A stretch of DNA of 64,000 nucleotides from NCBI RefSeq assembly GCF_000429045.1, contig NZ_AUBC01000007.1, forward strand, positions 1-64,000. The letters run 5' to 3'. Positions within the stretch are counted from its first letter, which is position 1. Each line of letters starts with the position of its first letter. Below the pieces are notes generated by a model. The model had not been told where the DNA came from. It ran no database searches and was given only the letters and a program-made list of their open reading frames with translations. Source of the DNA: Salinarimonas rosea DSM 21201. Lineage in GTDB: Bacteria; Pseudomonadota; Alphaproteobacteria; Rhizobiales; Beijerinckiaceae. Below, in pieces: positions 17,745 to 26,368 of this stretch. The position numbers and the translations under genes were made by a program.

Positions 17745-18899
17745 ATGCCGCCCATCACGACCCCCTTCGTCTTCGCCACGACCCCGTCCATCGTCTTCGG
17801 CGCGGGCGCGATCGCCCGGATCGGAGCGCTCGCCGCCGACCGGCTCGGGCCGCGCGTGCTCGTCGTCAGCGATGCGGGGCTCGTCGCGGCCGGGCTGGTC
17901 GCGCCGGCGATCGCGGCGCTGGAGGCGGCGGGGAGCGCCGTGGCGCTGTTCACGGACGTCGTCGCCGACCCGCCGGAGGCGATCGTCGAGGCCGCCGCCG
18001 CAGCGGCCCGTGCGCACGACGCGACGGGGATCGTCGGGCTCGGCGGCGGCTCGTCCCTCGACGTCGCCAAGCTCGCGGCGCTGCTGGCGGGATCGGGAGA
18101 GCCGCTGGCGGACGCCTACGGCGTCGGCAAGGCCGCCGGCCCGCGGCTGCCGCTGCTGCTCGCGCCCACCACGGCCGGCACCGGCTCGGAGGTGACGCCG
18201 ATCTCGATCGTCACCACCGGTGCCCACACCAAGATGGGCGTCGTCTCCCCCCTCCTCCTGCCCGACGTCGCGCTGCTCGATCCGGACCTGACGCTCGGTC
18301 TCCCCGCCCCGGTCACGGCGGCGACGGGGGTCGACGCCATGGTCCACGCCATCGAGGCCTTCACCTCCGCCTCGCCGAACGCCAACCCGGTCTCCAAGGC
18401 GCTGGCCCGCGAGGCGCTGCGGCTCCTCGGCGGCGCGATCGCGGACGCCTGCCGCGACGGCGCGGACGGCGCGGCGCGCGGGGCGATGCTGCTCGGCTCG
18501 ATGCTGGCGGGCCAGGCCTTCGCCAACTCTCCCGTCGCCGCCGTGCACGCGCTGGCCTACCCGCTCGGCGGCCGCTTCGGCATCCCGCACGGCCTCTCGA
18601 ACGCGCTCGTCCTCACGCAGGTGATGCGCTTCAACCTGCCCGCCGCCGAGGCCGCCTACGCCGCGCTCGGCCCCTGTACCTTCCCCGATTGCCCGGCGGA
18701 CGCCGGGGCCTTCATCGCCAGGCTCGAGACGCTCTGCGCCGAGATCGGCCTCGCGCGGCGCCTGCGCGACGTCGGCGTCCCCGAAGACGCCCTCGACCTC
18801 CTCGCCGACGACGCGATGGGGCAGACGCGGCTCCTCGTCAACAATCCGCGGGAGGTGGGACGCGCGGATGCGCTGGCGATCTATCGCGCGGCTTGGTAG
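17745..18899 (+). CDS. Iron-containing alcohol dehydrogenase
   Basis: The 384-residue protein belongs to the group III (Fe-ADH) family. It has the nucleotide-binding GLGGGSSLDVAKLAA, the TAGTGSEVTPISIVT block, and metal ligands in VDAMVHAIEAF, AVHALAYPLGGRFGIPHGLSNA. It would oxidise or reduce a small alcohol or aldehyde with NAD(P); family members include butanol, 1,3-propanediol, lactaldehyde and maleylacetate reductases, and specificity cannot be read here. The ATG at 17745 follows AGGAGC. Confidence 0.88.
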   Translation: MPPITTPFVFATTPSIVFGAGAIARIGALAADRLGPRVLVVSDAGLVAAGLVAPAIAALEAAGSAVALFTDVVADPPEAIVEAAAAAARAHDATGIVGLGGGSSLDVAKLAALLAGSGEPLADAYGVGKAAGPRLPLLLAPTTAGTGSEVTPISIVTTGAHTKMGVVSPLLLPDVALLDPDLTLGLPAPVTAATGVDAMVHAIEAFTSASPNANPVSKALAREALRLLGGAIADACRDGADGAARGAMLLGSMLAGQAFANSPVAAVHALAYPLGGRFGIPHGLSNALVLTQVMRFNLPAAEAAYAALGPCTFPDCPADAGAFIARLETLCAEIGLARRLRDVGVPEDALDLLADDAMGQTRLLVNNPREVGRADALAIYRAAW

Positions 18900-18951
18900 C
18901 GGTGCAGAGGGGCGACACGCATCGGACGCCGGTCGGGACGGAGGGGAAGGC

Positions 18952-19251
18952 ATGCGCGCATATATCGGCCTGATCCACAAGGACGACACGAGCGACTTCG
19001 GCGTCTCCTTTCCCGATCTGCCCGGCTGCATCTCCGCGGGACGGACCCTCGACGAGGCCGAGGCCATGGCCGCCGAGGCGCTCGCGCTGCATCTCGCGGG
19101 CCTGGAGGAGGACGGCACGGCTTGCCCGGAGCCGTCCTCGCGCGCCGCGATCACGGCGTTGGCGGATCATCGGGACGCCGTCACAGTCGTCGTGCCCGCG
19201 CCTCACCCCGCGCCGCCGGTGATCGCCCGCCCCAGCAGCCCGACGCCGTAG
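18952..19251 (+). CDS. Orphan HicB-family antitoxin-like protein
   Basis: The 99-residue protein shows the HicB partial RNase H fold: MRAYIGLIHKDDTSDFGVSF, FPDLPGCISAGRTLDEAEAMA and a helix LALHLAGLEEDG. HicB normally pairs with the double-stranded RNA-binding toxin HicA, but no HicA is found on either side. The C-terminal tail is Pro-rich and its last 49 bp overlap the end of the convergent VIT1 gene. It may have a regulatory role of its own or be a remnant. GGAGGGGAAGG precedes the ATG. Confidence 0.75.
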   Translation: MRAYIGLIHKDDTSDFGVSFPDLPGCISAGRTLDEAEAMAAEALALHLAGLEEDGTACPEPSSRAAITALADHRDAVTVVVPAPHPAPPVIARPSSPTP

Positions 19252-19787
19252 GCCACCGATCCCGCCGCGGCGCCGATGGCGAGCATCTCGAGGCCCGCCT
19301 GCAGCCAGGCGCGGTCCGAGAACAGCGCCCGCCCGGCGCCGACGCCGAACAGCGTCAGCGCGGACAGGCCGCAGGCCCAGGCGAAGGCCGAGCCGCCCGG
19401 CAGCGGCAGCAGGTAGGCCAGCAGCGGCACGAGCCCGGCCACGAGGAAGCCGCCGAAGGTCGCGAGCCCGTTGCGGGAGGCCTCGCGCAGGGACGGGCGC
19501 TCGGCCTCGTTCGGCGTCGAGCGCTCGGAGAGCACGTTGCTCGCCCCCATCGAGACCCCGTCGGCGAGGAGATTGGCGAAGCCCAGGATGAGGATGACGT
19601 TGGTCGAGAGCTGCGCGCCGGTGACGCCGGAGACCACCGCGAGCGTCGTCACCACGCCGTCGTTGGCGCCGTAGACGAGCTCGGGCAGGTAGGCCCGCAT
19701 CCAGCGCGAGAGGCCCCGTTCCCCACCGGCTCGCGTCCCGCCGGCCCCTTTCTCGTCGCTGCCGCCCTCGTCACCCGTCTCGCGCAT
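19203..19787 (-). CDS. VIT1/CCC1 family iron/manganese transporter
   Basis: The 194-residue membrane protein has the VIT1/CCC1 first helix pattern ELVYGANDGVVTTLAVVSGVTGAQLS and MGASNVLSERS in the second, followed by three further hydrophobic segments. Family members move Fe(II) or Mn(II) out of the cytoplasm or into stores. There is no fused ferritin-like domain. The start ATG has GGAGGAG 5 bp upstream. The gene is shorter than typical members (about 230 residues) because the metal-binding loop is brief. Confidence 0.82.
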   Translation of the reverse strand: MRETGDEGGSDEKGAGGTRAGGERGLSRWMRAYLPELVYGANDGVVTTLAVVSGVTGAQLSTNVILILGFANLLADGVSMGASNVLSERSTPNEAERPSLREASRNGLATFGGFLVAGLVPLLAYLLPLPGGSAFAWACGLSALTLFGVGAGRALFSDRAWLQAGLEMLAIGAAAGSVAYGVGLLGRAITGGAG

Positions 19788-19849
19788 GTCGCTCCTCCGC
19801 ACCGCGGGAAAACGCGACGCGCCGGGAGAAGGATGCGCGGCGATATCGC

Positions 19850-19885
19850 GCGGGACAATTGGCGGGACAAGGGGCGGGACAAGTG
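19850..19885 (+). repeat. 12-bp tandem repeat upstream of mutL
   Basis: Three units of 12 bp, each starting GCGGGACAA, at 19850, 19862 and 19874, 75-110 bp upstream of the mutL start and 60-95 bp upstream of the divergent VIT1 gene. Function unknown; it could be a protein binding array or a slippage product. Confidence 0.6.
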
Positions 19886-19958
19886 GACGAGCGCGCGGGC
19901 GGCCTTTCCCGCGCCCCGTTCGCCGCCCTACACTCTGCGCCGAGGCCCGAATCACGCC

Positions 19959-21884
19959 ATGACCGTCGCCGACGCCCGCACCGCCGACCCGACCGCCCAT
20001 CCCGAGCGCGCGCAGCCCGCGGCGGTGCGCCGGCTCGACCCGATCCTCGTCGACCGCATCGCCGCGGGCGAGGGGGTGGAGCGGCCCGCAGCCGCCGTGA
20101 AGGAGCTCGTCGAGAACGCCGTCGACGCCGGCGCCGCGGCGATCTCGGTGGAGATCGAGGCCGGCGGGCGCCGGCTGATCCGCGTCGTCGACGACGGGCG
20201 GGGCATGAACGAGGCCGACCTCGCGCTCGCGGTGGAGCGCCACGCCACGTCGAAGCTGCCCGACGGCGATCTCGGCGCCATCGCCACCCTGGGATTTCGC
20301 GGCGAGGCGCTGCCCTCGATCGGCGCGGTCAGCCGGCTGTCGATCACGACCCGCACCCGCGACGCCGAGGCCGGGCTCGCGCTCCTGGTCGAGGCCGGGC
20401 GCAAGGGACCGATCCGTCCGGCGCCGGCGCGGCCGGGCACCCGGATCGAGGTGGCCGAGCTGTTCGCGGCGACGCCGGCGCGGCTGAAGTTCCTGAAGTC
20501 GGATCGCGCCGAGGCGCTGGCCGTCTCCGAGGTCGTCAAGCGCCTCGCCGTGGCGCATCCGCAGATCCGCTTCTCGCTCGCGGGCGAGGGCGTCGGCGCT
20601 CTGACCTGCCCGCCCGAGCCGCCCGGCCCCGAGGGGCTGGCGCGGCGCATCGCCCGCGTCGTCGGCCGCGACTTCGCCGAGAACGCCGCGCCGGTGGACG
20701 CCGCGCGCGAGGGCTTCTCGCTGTCGGGGCTGGTCGGCCTGCCGACCTATCACCGCGGCACGGGCCAGGCGATCCACTTCGTGGTCAACGGCCGGCCGGT
20801 GCGCGACAAGCTGCTGCTCGGCGCCGTGCGCGGCGCCTACGCCGACGTGATGGCGTCGGACCGCCACCCGGCGCTGGCGCTGTTCATCGCCTGCGACCCG
20901 CGCATGGTCGACGTCAACGTCCACCCGGGCAAGACCGAGGTGCGCTTCCGCGATCCCGGCCTCGTGCGCGCGCTCGTCGTCTCGGCGATCCGCGAGGCGC
21001 TGGCCCGGGCCGGCCACCGCGCCTCGACGACGCTCGGCGGCGACGCGCTCGCGGCCCTGCGCACGCATACCGGCGCGAGCGCCTACGCCCGCCATGCGCC
21101 GGGCCCCGTGCGCCCGCAGCCGCTCGCCCGCTCCTGGCAGGCGCCGGAGGGGTTCGCGGAGGCCGGCCAGGCCGGCTACGGGGCCGATGCCCAGCCCGGC
21201 TTCGGCTTCGCGCCCTCGGCGGACACCCGCACCGCAGCCGAGGCACCCGGCGCCTCCTCTGCCGAGGACCATCCCCTCGGGGCCGCCCGCGCGCAGCTGC
21301 ACGAGACCTACATCGTCGCCCAGACCCGCCACGGCATCGTCCTCGTCGACATGCACGCGGCCCACGAGCGGCTCGTCTACGAGCGGCTCAAGCGCGAGCG
21401 CGAGGGCCTCGGCGGAGACGGGATCGGCATCGCGCGCCAGATGCTGCTCGTGCCGGAGATCGTCGAGCTCGACCCCGACGACGCCGCCCGCCTCGCCGAC
21501 GCCGCGCCGGCACTGGAGGCGCTCGGCCTCGTGCTGGAGGGCTTCGGCACGGGCGCGGTGTGCGTGCGCGAGACCCCCGCCGCGCTGGGGCGCCCCGACG
21601 TGCGCGCGCTGGTGCGCGACCTCGCCGACGCGCTGGCCGAGAGCGACGATGCCGGCGACGGGCACGCCGGCGCCGACCTGCTGGCGCGCCGCCGCGACGC
21701 GCTGCTCTCGCGCATGGCCTGCCACGGCTCGATCCGCTCCGGGCGGCGCCTCAAGCCCGAGGAGATGGACGCGCTGCTGCGCGAGATGGAGGCGACGCCG
21801 CTGTCCGGCCAGTGCAACCACGGCCGCCCGACCTTCGTCTCGCTGAGCCTCCCGGACATCGAGAAGCTGTTCGGCCGCCGGTGA
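19959..21884 (+). CDS. mutL: DNA mismatch repair protein MutL
   Basis: The 641-residue protein has the GHKL ATPase motifs (ELVENAVDAGA, DDGRGM, TLGFRGEALPSIG), the transducer segment NGRPVRDKLL and DVNVHPGKTEVRF, a poorly conserved linker from about residue 365 to 430, and a C-terminal dimerisation domain with an endonuclease site VDMHAAHERLVYE (canonical DQHA(X)2E(X)4E with Gln to Met), ACHGSIR and CNHGRP. It links MutS recognition to strand cutting. Near the N-terminus IAAGEGVERP has Gly where IAAGEVVERP is usual. ATG 19959 is the best start; upstream open frame has no similarity. Confidence 0.92.
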   Translation: MTVADARTADPTAHPERAQPAAVRRLDPILVDRIAAGEGVERPAAAVKELVENAVDAGAAAISVEIEAGGRRLIRVVDDGRGMNEADLALAVERHATSKLPDGDLGAIATLGFRGEALPSIGAVSRLSITTRTRDAEAGLALLVEAGRKGPIRPAPARPGTRIEVAELFAATPARLKFLKSDRAEALAVSEVVKRLAVAHPQIRFSLAGEGVGALTCPPEPPGPEGLARRIARVVGRDFAENAAPVDAAREGFSLSGLVGLPTYHRGTGQAIHFVVNGRPVRDKLLLGAVRGAYADVMASDRHPALALFIACDPRMVDVNVHPGKTEVRFRDPGLVRALVVSAIREALARAGHRASTTLGGDALAALRTHTGASAYARHAPGPVRPQPLARSWQAPEGFAEAGQAGYGADAQPGFGFAPSADTRTAAEAPGASSAEDHPLGAARAQLHETYIVAQTRHGIVLVDMHAAHERLVYERLKREREGLGGDGIGIARQMLLVPEIVELDPDDAARLADAAPALEALGLVLEGFGTGAVCVRETPAALGRPDVRALVRDLADALAESDDAGDGHAGADLLARRRDALLSRMACHGSIRSGRRLKPEEMDALLREMEATPLSGQCNHGRPTFVSLSLPDIEKLFGRR

Positions 21885-21977
21885 CGGGAGTGCGACGGCC
21901 TGCTCCTCGGTGGGGACGAAGCTCCCGTCGCGCGGCGGGCGCGACGCCGGCGGCTCCGAGCCGGCCGCGGCGGGGGC

Positions 21978-24170
21978 TCAGTCGGCTCGTCCCTTCGCGA
22001 GATTCGCCGCCGCGACCGACCTGCTCTGGACCAGCCACGCGAGACCCAGGGCCGCGAGACCGATCGCATCGGTGAGCCAGCCGCCGGCGATCATGCACAG
22101 CGCGCCCCCGACGAGCACGATCCGCAGCCATGCGGGGACCGGTCCGCGCATCCATCCCTGCACCGCGCAACACAGCAGATAGACGCCGAGAACCGCGGTC
22201 ACGCCGACGTGCAGGATCTCGGTCCAGTGGCCCTGCAGCAGCATCGCATCGGTGTAGAAGAACATGTAGGGCACGATGAAGGCCGCGAGCCCGATGCGGA
22301 AGCTCTCCACGCTGGTCTTCATCGGGTCGGAGCCGGAGAGCGCGGCGCCCGCGTAAGCCGCGAGCGCGACCGGCGGCGTGATGGCCGACATGACCGCGAA
22401 GTAGAAGATGAAGAAATGCGCGGTCAGCGGCTCGACGCCGAGAGCGATGATTCCGGGCGCAATGACGCTCGCCGCGACGGCGTAGGCCGCCGTCGTGGGC
22501 ATTCCCATCCCGAGGACGATCGAGACGCACATCGCGAAGAACAGCGCGAGGAGCTGGCTCTGGTCCGCCAGGCCGAGGAGCACCGCCGAGAAGCGCGAGC
22601 CGATTCCCGTCAGCGCGATGACGCCGACGATGATGCCGGCGGTGGCGCAGACGGCGACGAGCTGCAGCGACATCCGCGCCCCGAGCTCGAGAGCGAGGAA
22701 CAGCTGCTTCGGCCCCATGCGATGCGGCGTGAGCCACGAGACGGCGGCAGCGGTCGCCATGGCCAGTGTCCCCGCGCGAATGACGGAGTAGCCGGAGAAC
22801 AACGCATAGAGCAGCACGATGATCGGCGTGAACAGGTAGATCTGCCGCAGCAGCCGGTTCAATTGCGGCAGTTCCGACCGAGGCAGGCCCTTCATGCCGT
22901 ACTTCTGCGCCGCGAGATCAACCATGAAGTAGACCGAGACGAAATAGACGATCGCCGGTATGATCGCGGCATAGACGATCTCGAGATAGGGGATGCCGGT
23001 GATCTCGGCCATGATGAAGGCGCCCGCCCCCATGATCGGGGGCATGATCTGACCGCCGGACGACGCCGCGGCCTCAACGGAGGCCGCGGTCTGCGGCTTG
23101 TAGCCCACGCGCTTCATCAGCGGGATCGTCAGCGAGCCGGTCGCAACGACGTTGCCCGCCGAGGTGCCGTTGATCATCCCCATCAGCCCCGAGGCGAAGA
23201 CCGCGACCTTGGCGGGCCCGCCGCGCTGGCTGCCGGCGGCGGCGAAGGCCATGTTGACGAAATACTCGCCGACCCGGCTCGCCTGGAGGAAGGCTGCGAA
23301 GATGACGAAGAGGATGATGTAGGTCGACGATATCGCTATCGGCGCGCCGAGGATCCCGTTGTCGGTGAAGATGTACGTGAAGAAGCGCTTCGCGTCGTAG
23401 CCGCGATGCTGCAGGATGCCCGGCAGCCACGGCCCGAGGAAGGCGTAGCCGACGAAGACGCCGGCGATGACAACGAGCGCGAGCCCGGCCAGCCGCCGGG
23501 TCAGCTCCACGATCAGCAGGACGCCCGTGATCGCCGCCCACATGTCGCCGGGAAGCGCCATCGGCATCCCCGCGCGCAGCTGCAGCTGGCGGGCGAAGAA
23601 GACGATGTAGGCGACCGCGGCGGCCGACGCGACGGCGAGCAGGACGTCCGCGAACGCGAAGCGATCACGTCGCTGGCGTGGAAACAGCCAGGAATGCAGC
23701 ATTGCGGCGCAGGAGCCGAGGAAGAGCGGGATGCCGAAGCTCGACATCGCCCATCGTGGCGGCAGTGCCTCGCCCATGACCCGGCCATTGATCCAGATCG
23801 CGCCGATCGCGACCGTGCCGTACGCGATCCCCGCGAAGGCCGCGGCCAGGAGCGCCAGCGAGGCCGCGCCGCGCGCGGGGGCGCCGTGGGGCCGAACCGT
23901 GGTCGCGCCGAAGATGAGGAAGCCCAGCACCAGCCCCCCGCCGACATGGCTGAGCCGGAAGGCCCAGGTCTCCAGGGGATAGACGTTCATCACGAACAGG
24001 TGGAACAGGCTGTAGAGCACGCAGGCGACCGCGACGACCCGGTGCCGCGCCCCGACGAAGACGCGCTGATTCCCCGTTGCGACCTCGTCGTCGACCGTCG
24101 ACGCCTGCCGCTCCACCAGCGAGACCGGCGGGGCGTCTGCGTCCGGGGCGCGGTTCTCGTCCGGGTTCAT
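21978..24170 (-). CDS. TRAP transporter fused permease (TAXI-associated)
   Basis: The 730-residue protein is a fused small and large TRAP permease, with about 17-19 hydrophobic segments. The TRAP large-subunit signatures are NGTSAGNVVATGSLTIP, SSGGQIMPPIMGAGAFIMAE and VLGMGMPTTAAYAVAA. Fused permeases of this length work with TAXI-type binding proteins, here the next gene upstream, and use the sodium or proton gradient. Substrate is unknown; C4-dicarboxylates or hydroxy acids are suggested by the neighbouring dehydrogenase. ATG 24170 is chosen because GGGGAGGG lies at a suitable distance; a GTG 27 bp upstream is the alternative. It is convergent with mutL. Confidence 0.88.
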   Translation of the reverse strand: MNPDENRAPDADAPPVSLVERQASTVDDEVATGNQRVFVGARHRVVAVACVLYSLFHLFVMNVYPLETWAFRLSHVGGGLVLGFLIFGATTVRPHGAPARGAASLALLAAAFAGIAYGTVAIGAIWINGRVMGEALPPRWAMSSFGIPLFLGSCAAMLHSWLFPRQRRDRFAFADVLLAVASAAAVAYIVFFARQLQLRAGMPMALPGDMWAAITGVLLIVELTRRLAGLALVVIAGVFVGYAFLGPWLPGILQHRGYDAKRFFTYIFTDNGILGAPIAISSTYIILFVIFAAFLQASRVGEYFVNMAFAAAGSQRGGPAKVAVFASGLMGMINGTSAGNVVATGSLTIPLMKRVGYKPQTAASVEAAASSGGQIMPPIMGAGAFIMAEITGIPYLEIVYAAIIPAIVYFVSVYFMVDLAAQKYGMKGLPRSELPQLNRLLRQIYLFTPIIVLLYALFSGYSVIRAGTLAMATAAAVSWLTPHRMGPKQLFLALELGARMSLQLVAVCATAGIIVGVIALTGIGSRFSAVLLGLADQSQLLALFFAMCVSIVLGMGMPTTAAYAVAASVIAPGIIALGVEPLTAHFFIFYFAVMSAITPPVALAAYAGAALSGSDPMKTSVESFRIGLAAFIVPYMFFYTDAMLLQGHWTEILHVGVTAVLGVYLLCCAVQGWMRGPVPAWLRIVLVGGALCMIAGGWLTDAIGLAALGLAWLVQSRSVAAANLAKGRAD

Positions 24171-24246
24171 GTCTCGCCGCCCTCCCCACCGCGACACGAC
24201 GGCAGGCGGACCGTGTCCCGCCTGCCGCAGCCTTCGCGCGTTGCCC

Positions 24247-25200
24247 TTATCTCAGGTTGTCCGGGATGGTATGTCCGTTCTCCTCGAACCAGCGGACCGC
24301 GCCCGGATGGAAGGTCATGAAGGTGTTGGCGCCGACGTTCTCGGGCAGCATCTCCCGCGCCGCGGCGTGGAACGTCGTCATCTGCTCGTGATTCTCCATC
24401 GCGAGCGCGACGATCCGGTATGCCGTCTCCTCGTCCATGTCCTTGTGGGCGATGGCGAAGTTCCAGAGGGAGACCGACTGCAGCGGCTCCGGCTGGTCCT
24501 CGTAGGTGCCGGCGGGGATGGTGAAAGCCGACATGCCGGGCTCCGCCTCGAGGAATCGGGCGAGCTGCTCCTCGGTCAGGCTGAGGAATACCGCGTCGTT
24601 CTCGATGGCGAGCTGGCTGAACGCGCCGGTGGGGATGCCGGCGGCGAAGGCGAAGGCGTCGATCAGCCCGTCCTTCAGCTGGCCGACGCTGTCGTTCGCG
24701 CCGGCGTTCGAGGTGTTCACGTCGATGCCGATGGCTTCGAAGAACCGCGGCCAGTAGGTGGCCGCAGTGCCGCCCGCGGGCCCGATGCCGACCCGCTTGC
24801 CCGCGAAGTCGGAGAAGTCCGTGATGCCCGACGATGCCAGCGCGGCGGCCTGGAGCGGCGTCTGGTACATCGGGAACAGCGCCCGGATGTCGGTATGCTC
24901 GACGCCCGGCATCAGCTCGCTCTCGCCGGAAAAGGCGTCGAAGGCGGGCCCCATGGTGACGAATCCCATCTGGTGCTCGCCCGTCTGCACGAGCGTGACG
25001 TTCTGTACCGGGCCGCCGGTGATCTCGACGCTCGCATTGACGCCGACGGCTTCGGAGACCGCCGCGGCGAAGCCGCTCCCGAAGGTGAAGTAGGCGCCGC
25101 CCTGGCTGCCGGTCCCGATCGTGATGCTGTCCTGCGCCACGGCCGGCAGCGCCGCCATCGCGACCGCGACAGGCGCGAGAATCATCGCCTTGAATGACAT
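24247..25200 (-). CDS. TAXI-family TRAP solute-binding protein
   Basis: The 317-residue protein has a signal peptide (MSFKAMILAPVAVAMAALP, cleavage after AVA near residue 22). The mature start SITIGTGSQGGAYFTFGSGF is the TAXI signature, and RVGIGPAGGTAATYWPR is the second ligand-binding block. It captures the substrate in the periplasm and passes it to the fused permease, 76 bp downstream. The leader contains a 7-bp hairpin at 25223-25238 and, further up, a copy of the AT-rich palindrome found before the LysR gene. Confidence 0.9.
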   Translation of the reverse strand: MSFKAMILAPVAVAMAALPAVAQDSITIGTGSQGGAYFTFGSGFAAAVSEAVGVNASVEITGGPVQNVTLVQTGEHQMGFVTMGPAFDAFSGESELMPGVEHTDIRALFPMYQTPLQAAALASSGITDFSDFAGKRVGIGPAGGTAATYWPRFFEAIGIDVNTSNAGANDSVGQLKDGLIDAFAFAAGIPTGAFSQLAIENDAVFLSLTEEQLARFLEAEPGMSAFTIPAGTYEDQPEPLQSVSLWNFAIAHKDMDEETAYRIVALAMENHEQMTTFHAAAREMLPENVGANTFMTFHPGAVRWFEENGHTIPDNLR

Positions 25201-25222
25201 GGTGCCGTCCTCCCTGCTGTCG

Positions 25223-25238
25223 CCCGTGGGACCACGGG
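25223..25238 (-). terminator. Hairpin between LysR gene and TAXI gene
   Basis: CCCGTGG and CCACGGG pair around a 2-base turn (effective loop larger). It sits in the leader of the TAXI gene, 23 bp before its start, and after the LysR gene. There is no T-run on the minus strand, so it could be a weak terminator of LysR read-through or an mRNA-stabilising stem rather than a true terminator. Confidence 0.3.
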
Positions 25239-25292
25239 TTCTTCTCGGGACAGCTAAGGCGGGAGCGGCAGCACGGACAACGCGACTGAAAC

Positions 25293-25311
25293 TATATACA
25301 AAACATGAATA
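25293..25311. promoter_or_regulatory. AT-rich palindrome, probable LysR operator (TRAP side)
   Basis: A 19-bp site, 93-111 bp upstream of the TAXI start, matches the site at 26264-26282 at 16 of 19 positions. The inner part reads as the imperfect inverted repeat TATACAA-AAC-ATGAATA. Such AT-rich sequence is rare in this GC-rich region. LysR regulators bind T-N11-A palindromes of this kind; the binding itself is inferred. Confidence 0.6.
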
Positions 25312-25320
25312 CCGAAGCGA

Positions 25321-26235
25321 CTAGGCCGTCGCCGCGATCTCGTCCAGGTGGGCGTCGAGGCAGCGCAGGAACCGGTCGCGGGCCGGATCCCGCGTGCTGC
25401 GGACCCAGGCGGCGGCGAGATGCAGCCTGCGCATCGGCTGCCCGTCGAGCGACAGGATGGGTATGAACCGAACCCCGGAGATGGCGAGGCGAGACGACCA
25501 GCGCGGGACGATCGCGAGGCCGAGCCCGGCGCCGACCATGTTGACGATCGTATGCTTCTCTTCCGCGATCTGGGCGACGCGCGCCGTCAGCCCGGCCTCG
25601 AGCAGCAGCTTGATGGTGAGGTCGTGGCTGTGCGGGCGCGATTGCCGGTCCGGCACGATGAGCGGCTGGTCCGCCAGCTCCGTCGGCGTCAAGCTGTCTC
25701 TGGTGGCGAGCGGATGGCCCGCCGGCACTGCAACGACCGCCGTCTCCGAGCACAGGGGCCGAAAGACGAAGCGAGCGTCCCGGCGCTCCGGAGGCCGGAC
25801 GATCGCGAGGTCGAGGCTGCCCGACAGCAGCCTCGGCAAGAGGCGGATCGACTTCTGCTCGTGCAGGCTCACGTCGATCTCGGGGTTGGACTGCCGGAAG
25901 TAGGTGAGAAGCTGCGGCACCAGGCCGATCGAGGCGCTGTCGATGGCGCCGATACGAAGCACGGTGGCCTCCTCGCGGTGGCTGTTCCGTGCCCGCACCT
26001 CGAGGCCGTCCGCCAGCTCGACGATGCGGCGCACCTCCTGGAGCAGGTCCCGTCCGGCCTCCGACAGCGCGACATGCCGCGTCGTACGGGTCACGAGCGT
26101 GGTCCCGAGACCGTCCTCGAGATTCTTGAGATGCCGCCCGAGCGAGGCCGGCAGCATGTCGAGACGCCGCGCGGCGCGCCCGAAATGCAGCTCGTCGGCG
26201 ACCGCCAGGAAACAGCGCAGCTGGATCAGCTCCAT
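25321..26235 (-). CDS. LysR-family transcriptional regulator
   Basis: The 304-residue protein begins MELIQLRCFLAVADELHFGRAARRL, the LysR winged helix-turn-helix, with the recognition helix in ASLGRHLKNLEDGL. The rest is the periplasmic-binding-like effector domain (LRIGAIDSASIGLVP onwards). It lies between the TAXI-TRAP genes and a divergent dehydrogenase gene and probably controls both, sensing their substrate. The ATG has GGGGAG about 8 bp upstream. A palindrome in the 133-bp divergent gap is the likely binding site. Confidence 0.9.
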   Translation of the reverse strand: MELIQLRCFLAVADELHFGRAARRLDMLPASLGRHLKNLEDGLGTTLVTRTTRHVALSEAGRDLLQEVRRIVELADGLEVRARNSHREEATVLRIGAIDSASIGLVPQLLTYFRQSNPEIDVSLHEQKSIRLLPRLLSGSLDLAIVRPPERRDARFVFRPLCSETAVVAVPAGHPLATRDSLTPTELADQPLIVPDRQSRPHSHDLTIKLLLEAGLTARVAQIAEEKHTIVNMVGAGLGLAIVPRWSSRLAISGVRFIPILSLDGQPMRRLHLAAAWVRSTRDPARDRFLRCLDAHLDEIAATA

Positions 26236-26263
26236 GGGTCGACTCCCCGCACGGCCGGCCGAT

Positions 26264-26282
26264 TATATCCAAAAATTGAATA
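26264..26282. promoter_or_regulatory. AT-rich palindrome, probable LysR operator (divergent gap)
   Basis: The inverted repeat TATCCAA-AAA-TTGAATA lies 29-47 bp before the LysR start and 87-105 bp before the divergent dehydrogenase start. It fits the T-N11-A LysR box and nearly duplicates the site upstream of the TAXI gene. Position suggests control of both divergent genes and autoregulation. Confidence 0.65.
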
Positions 26283-26368
26283 AGCAGCGTACCCTTGCGA
26301 CCGAGCTCGCACAATCGATAACTCGACCCCGCCGGCCGAGATGCGGTCCGGAGCGGCGGGAGGAATCG

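Noticed and set aside
24171-24197. Longer start (GTG at 24197) for the TRAP permease
   Set aside because: ATG 24170 has a clear GGGGAGGG site; the 9 extra residues are not needed by the family, but the choice is not certain.
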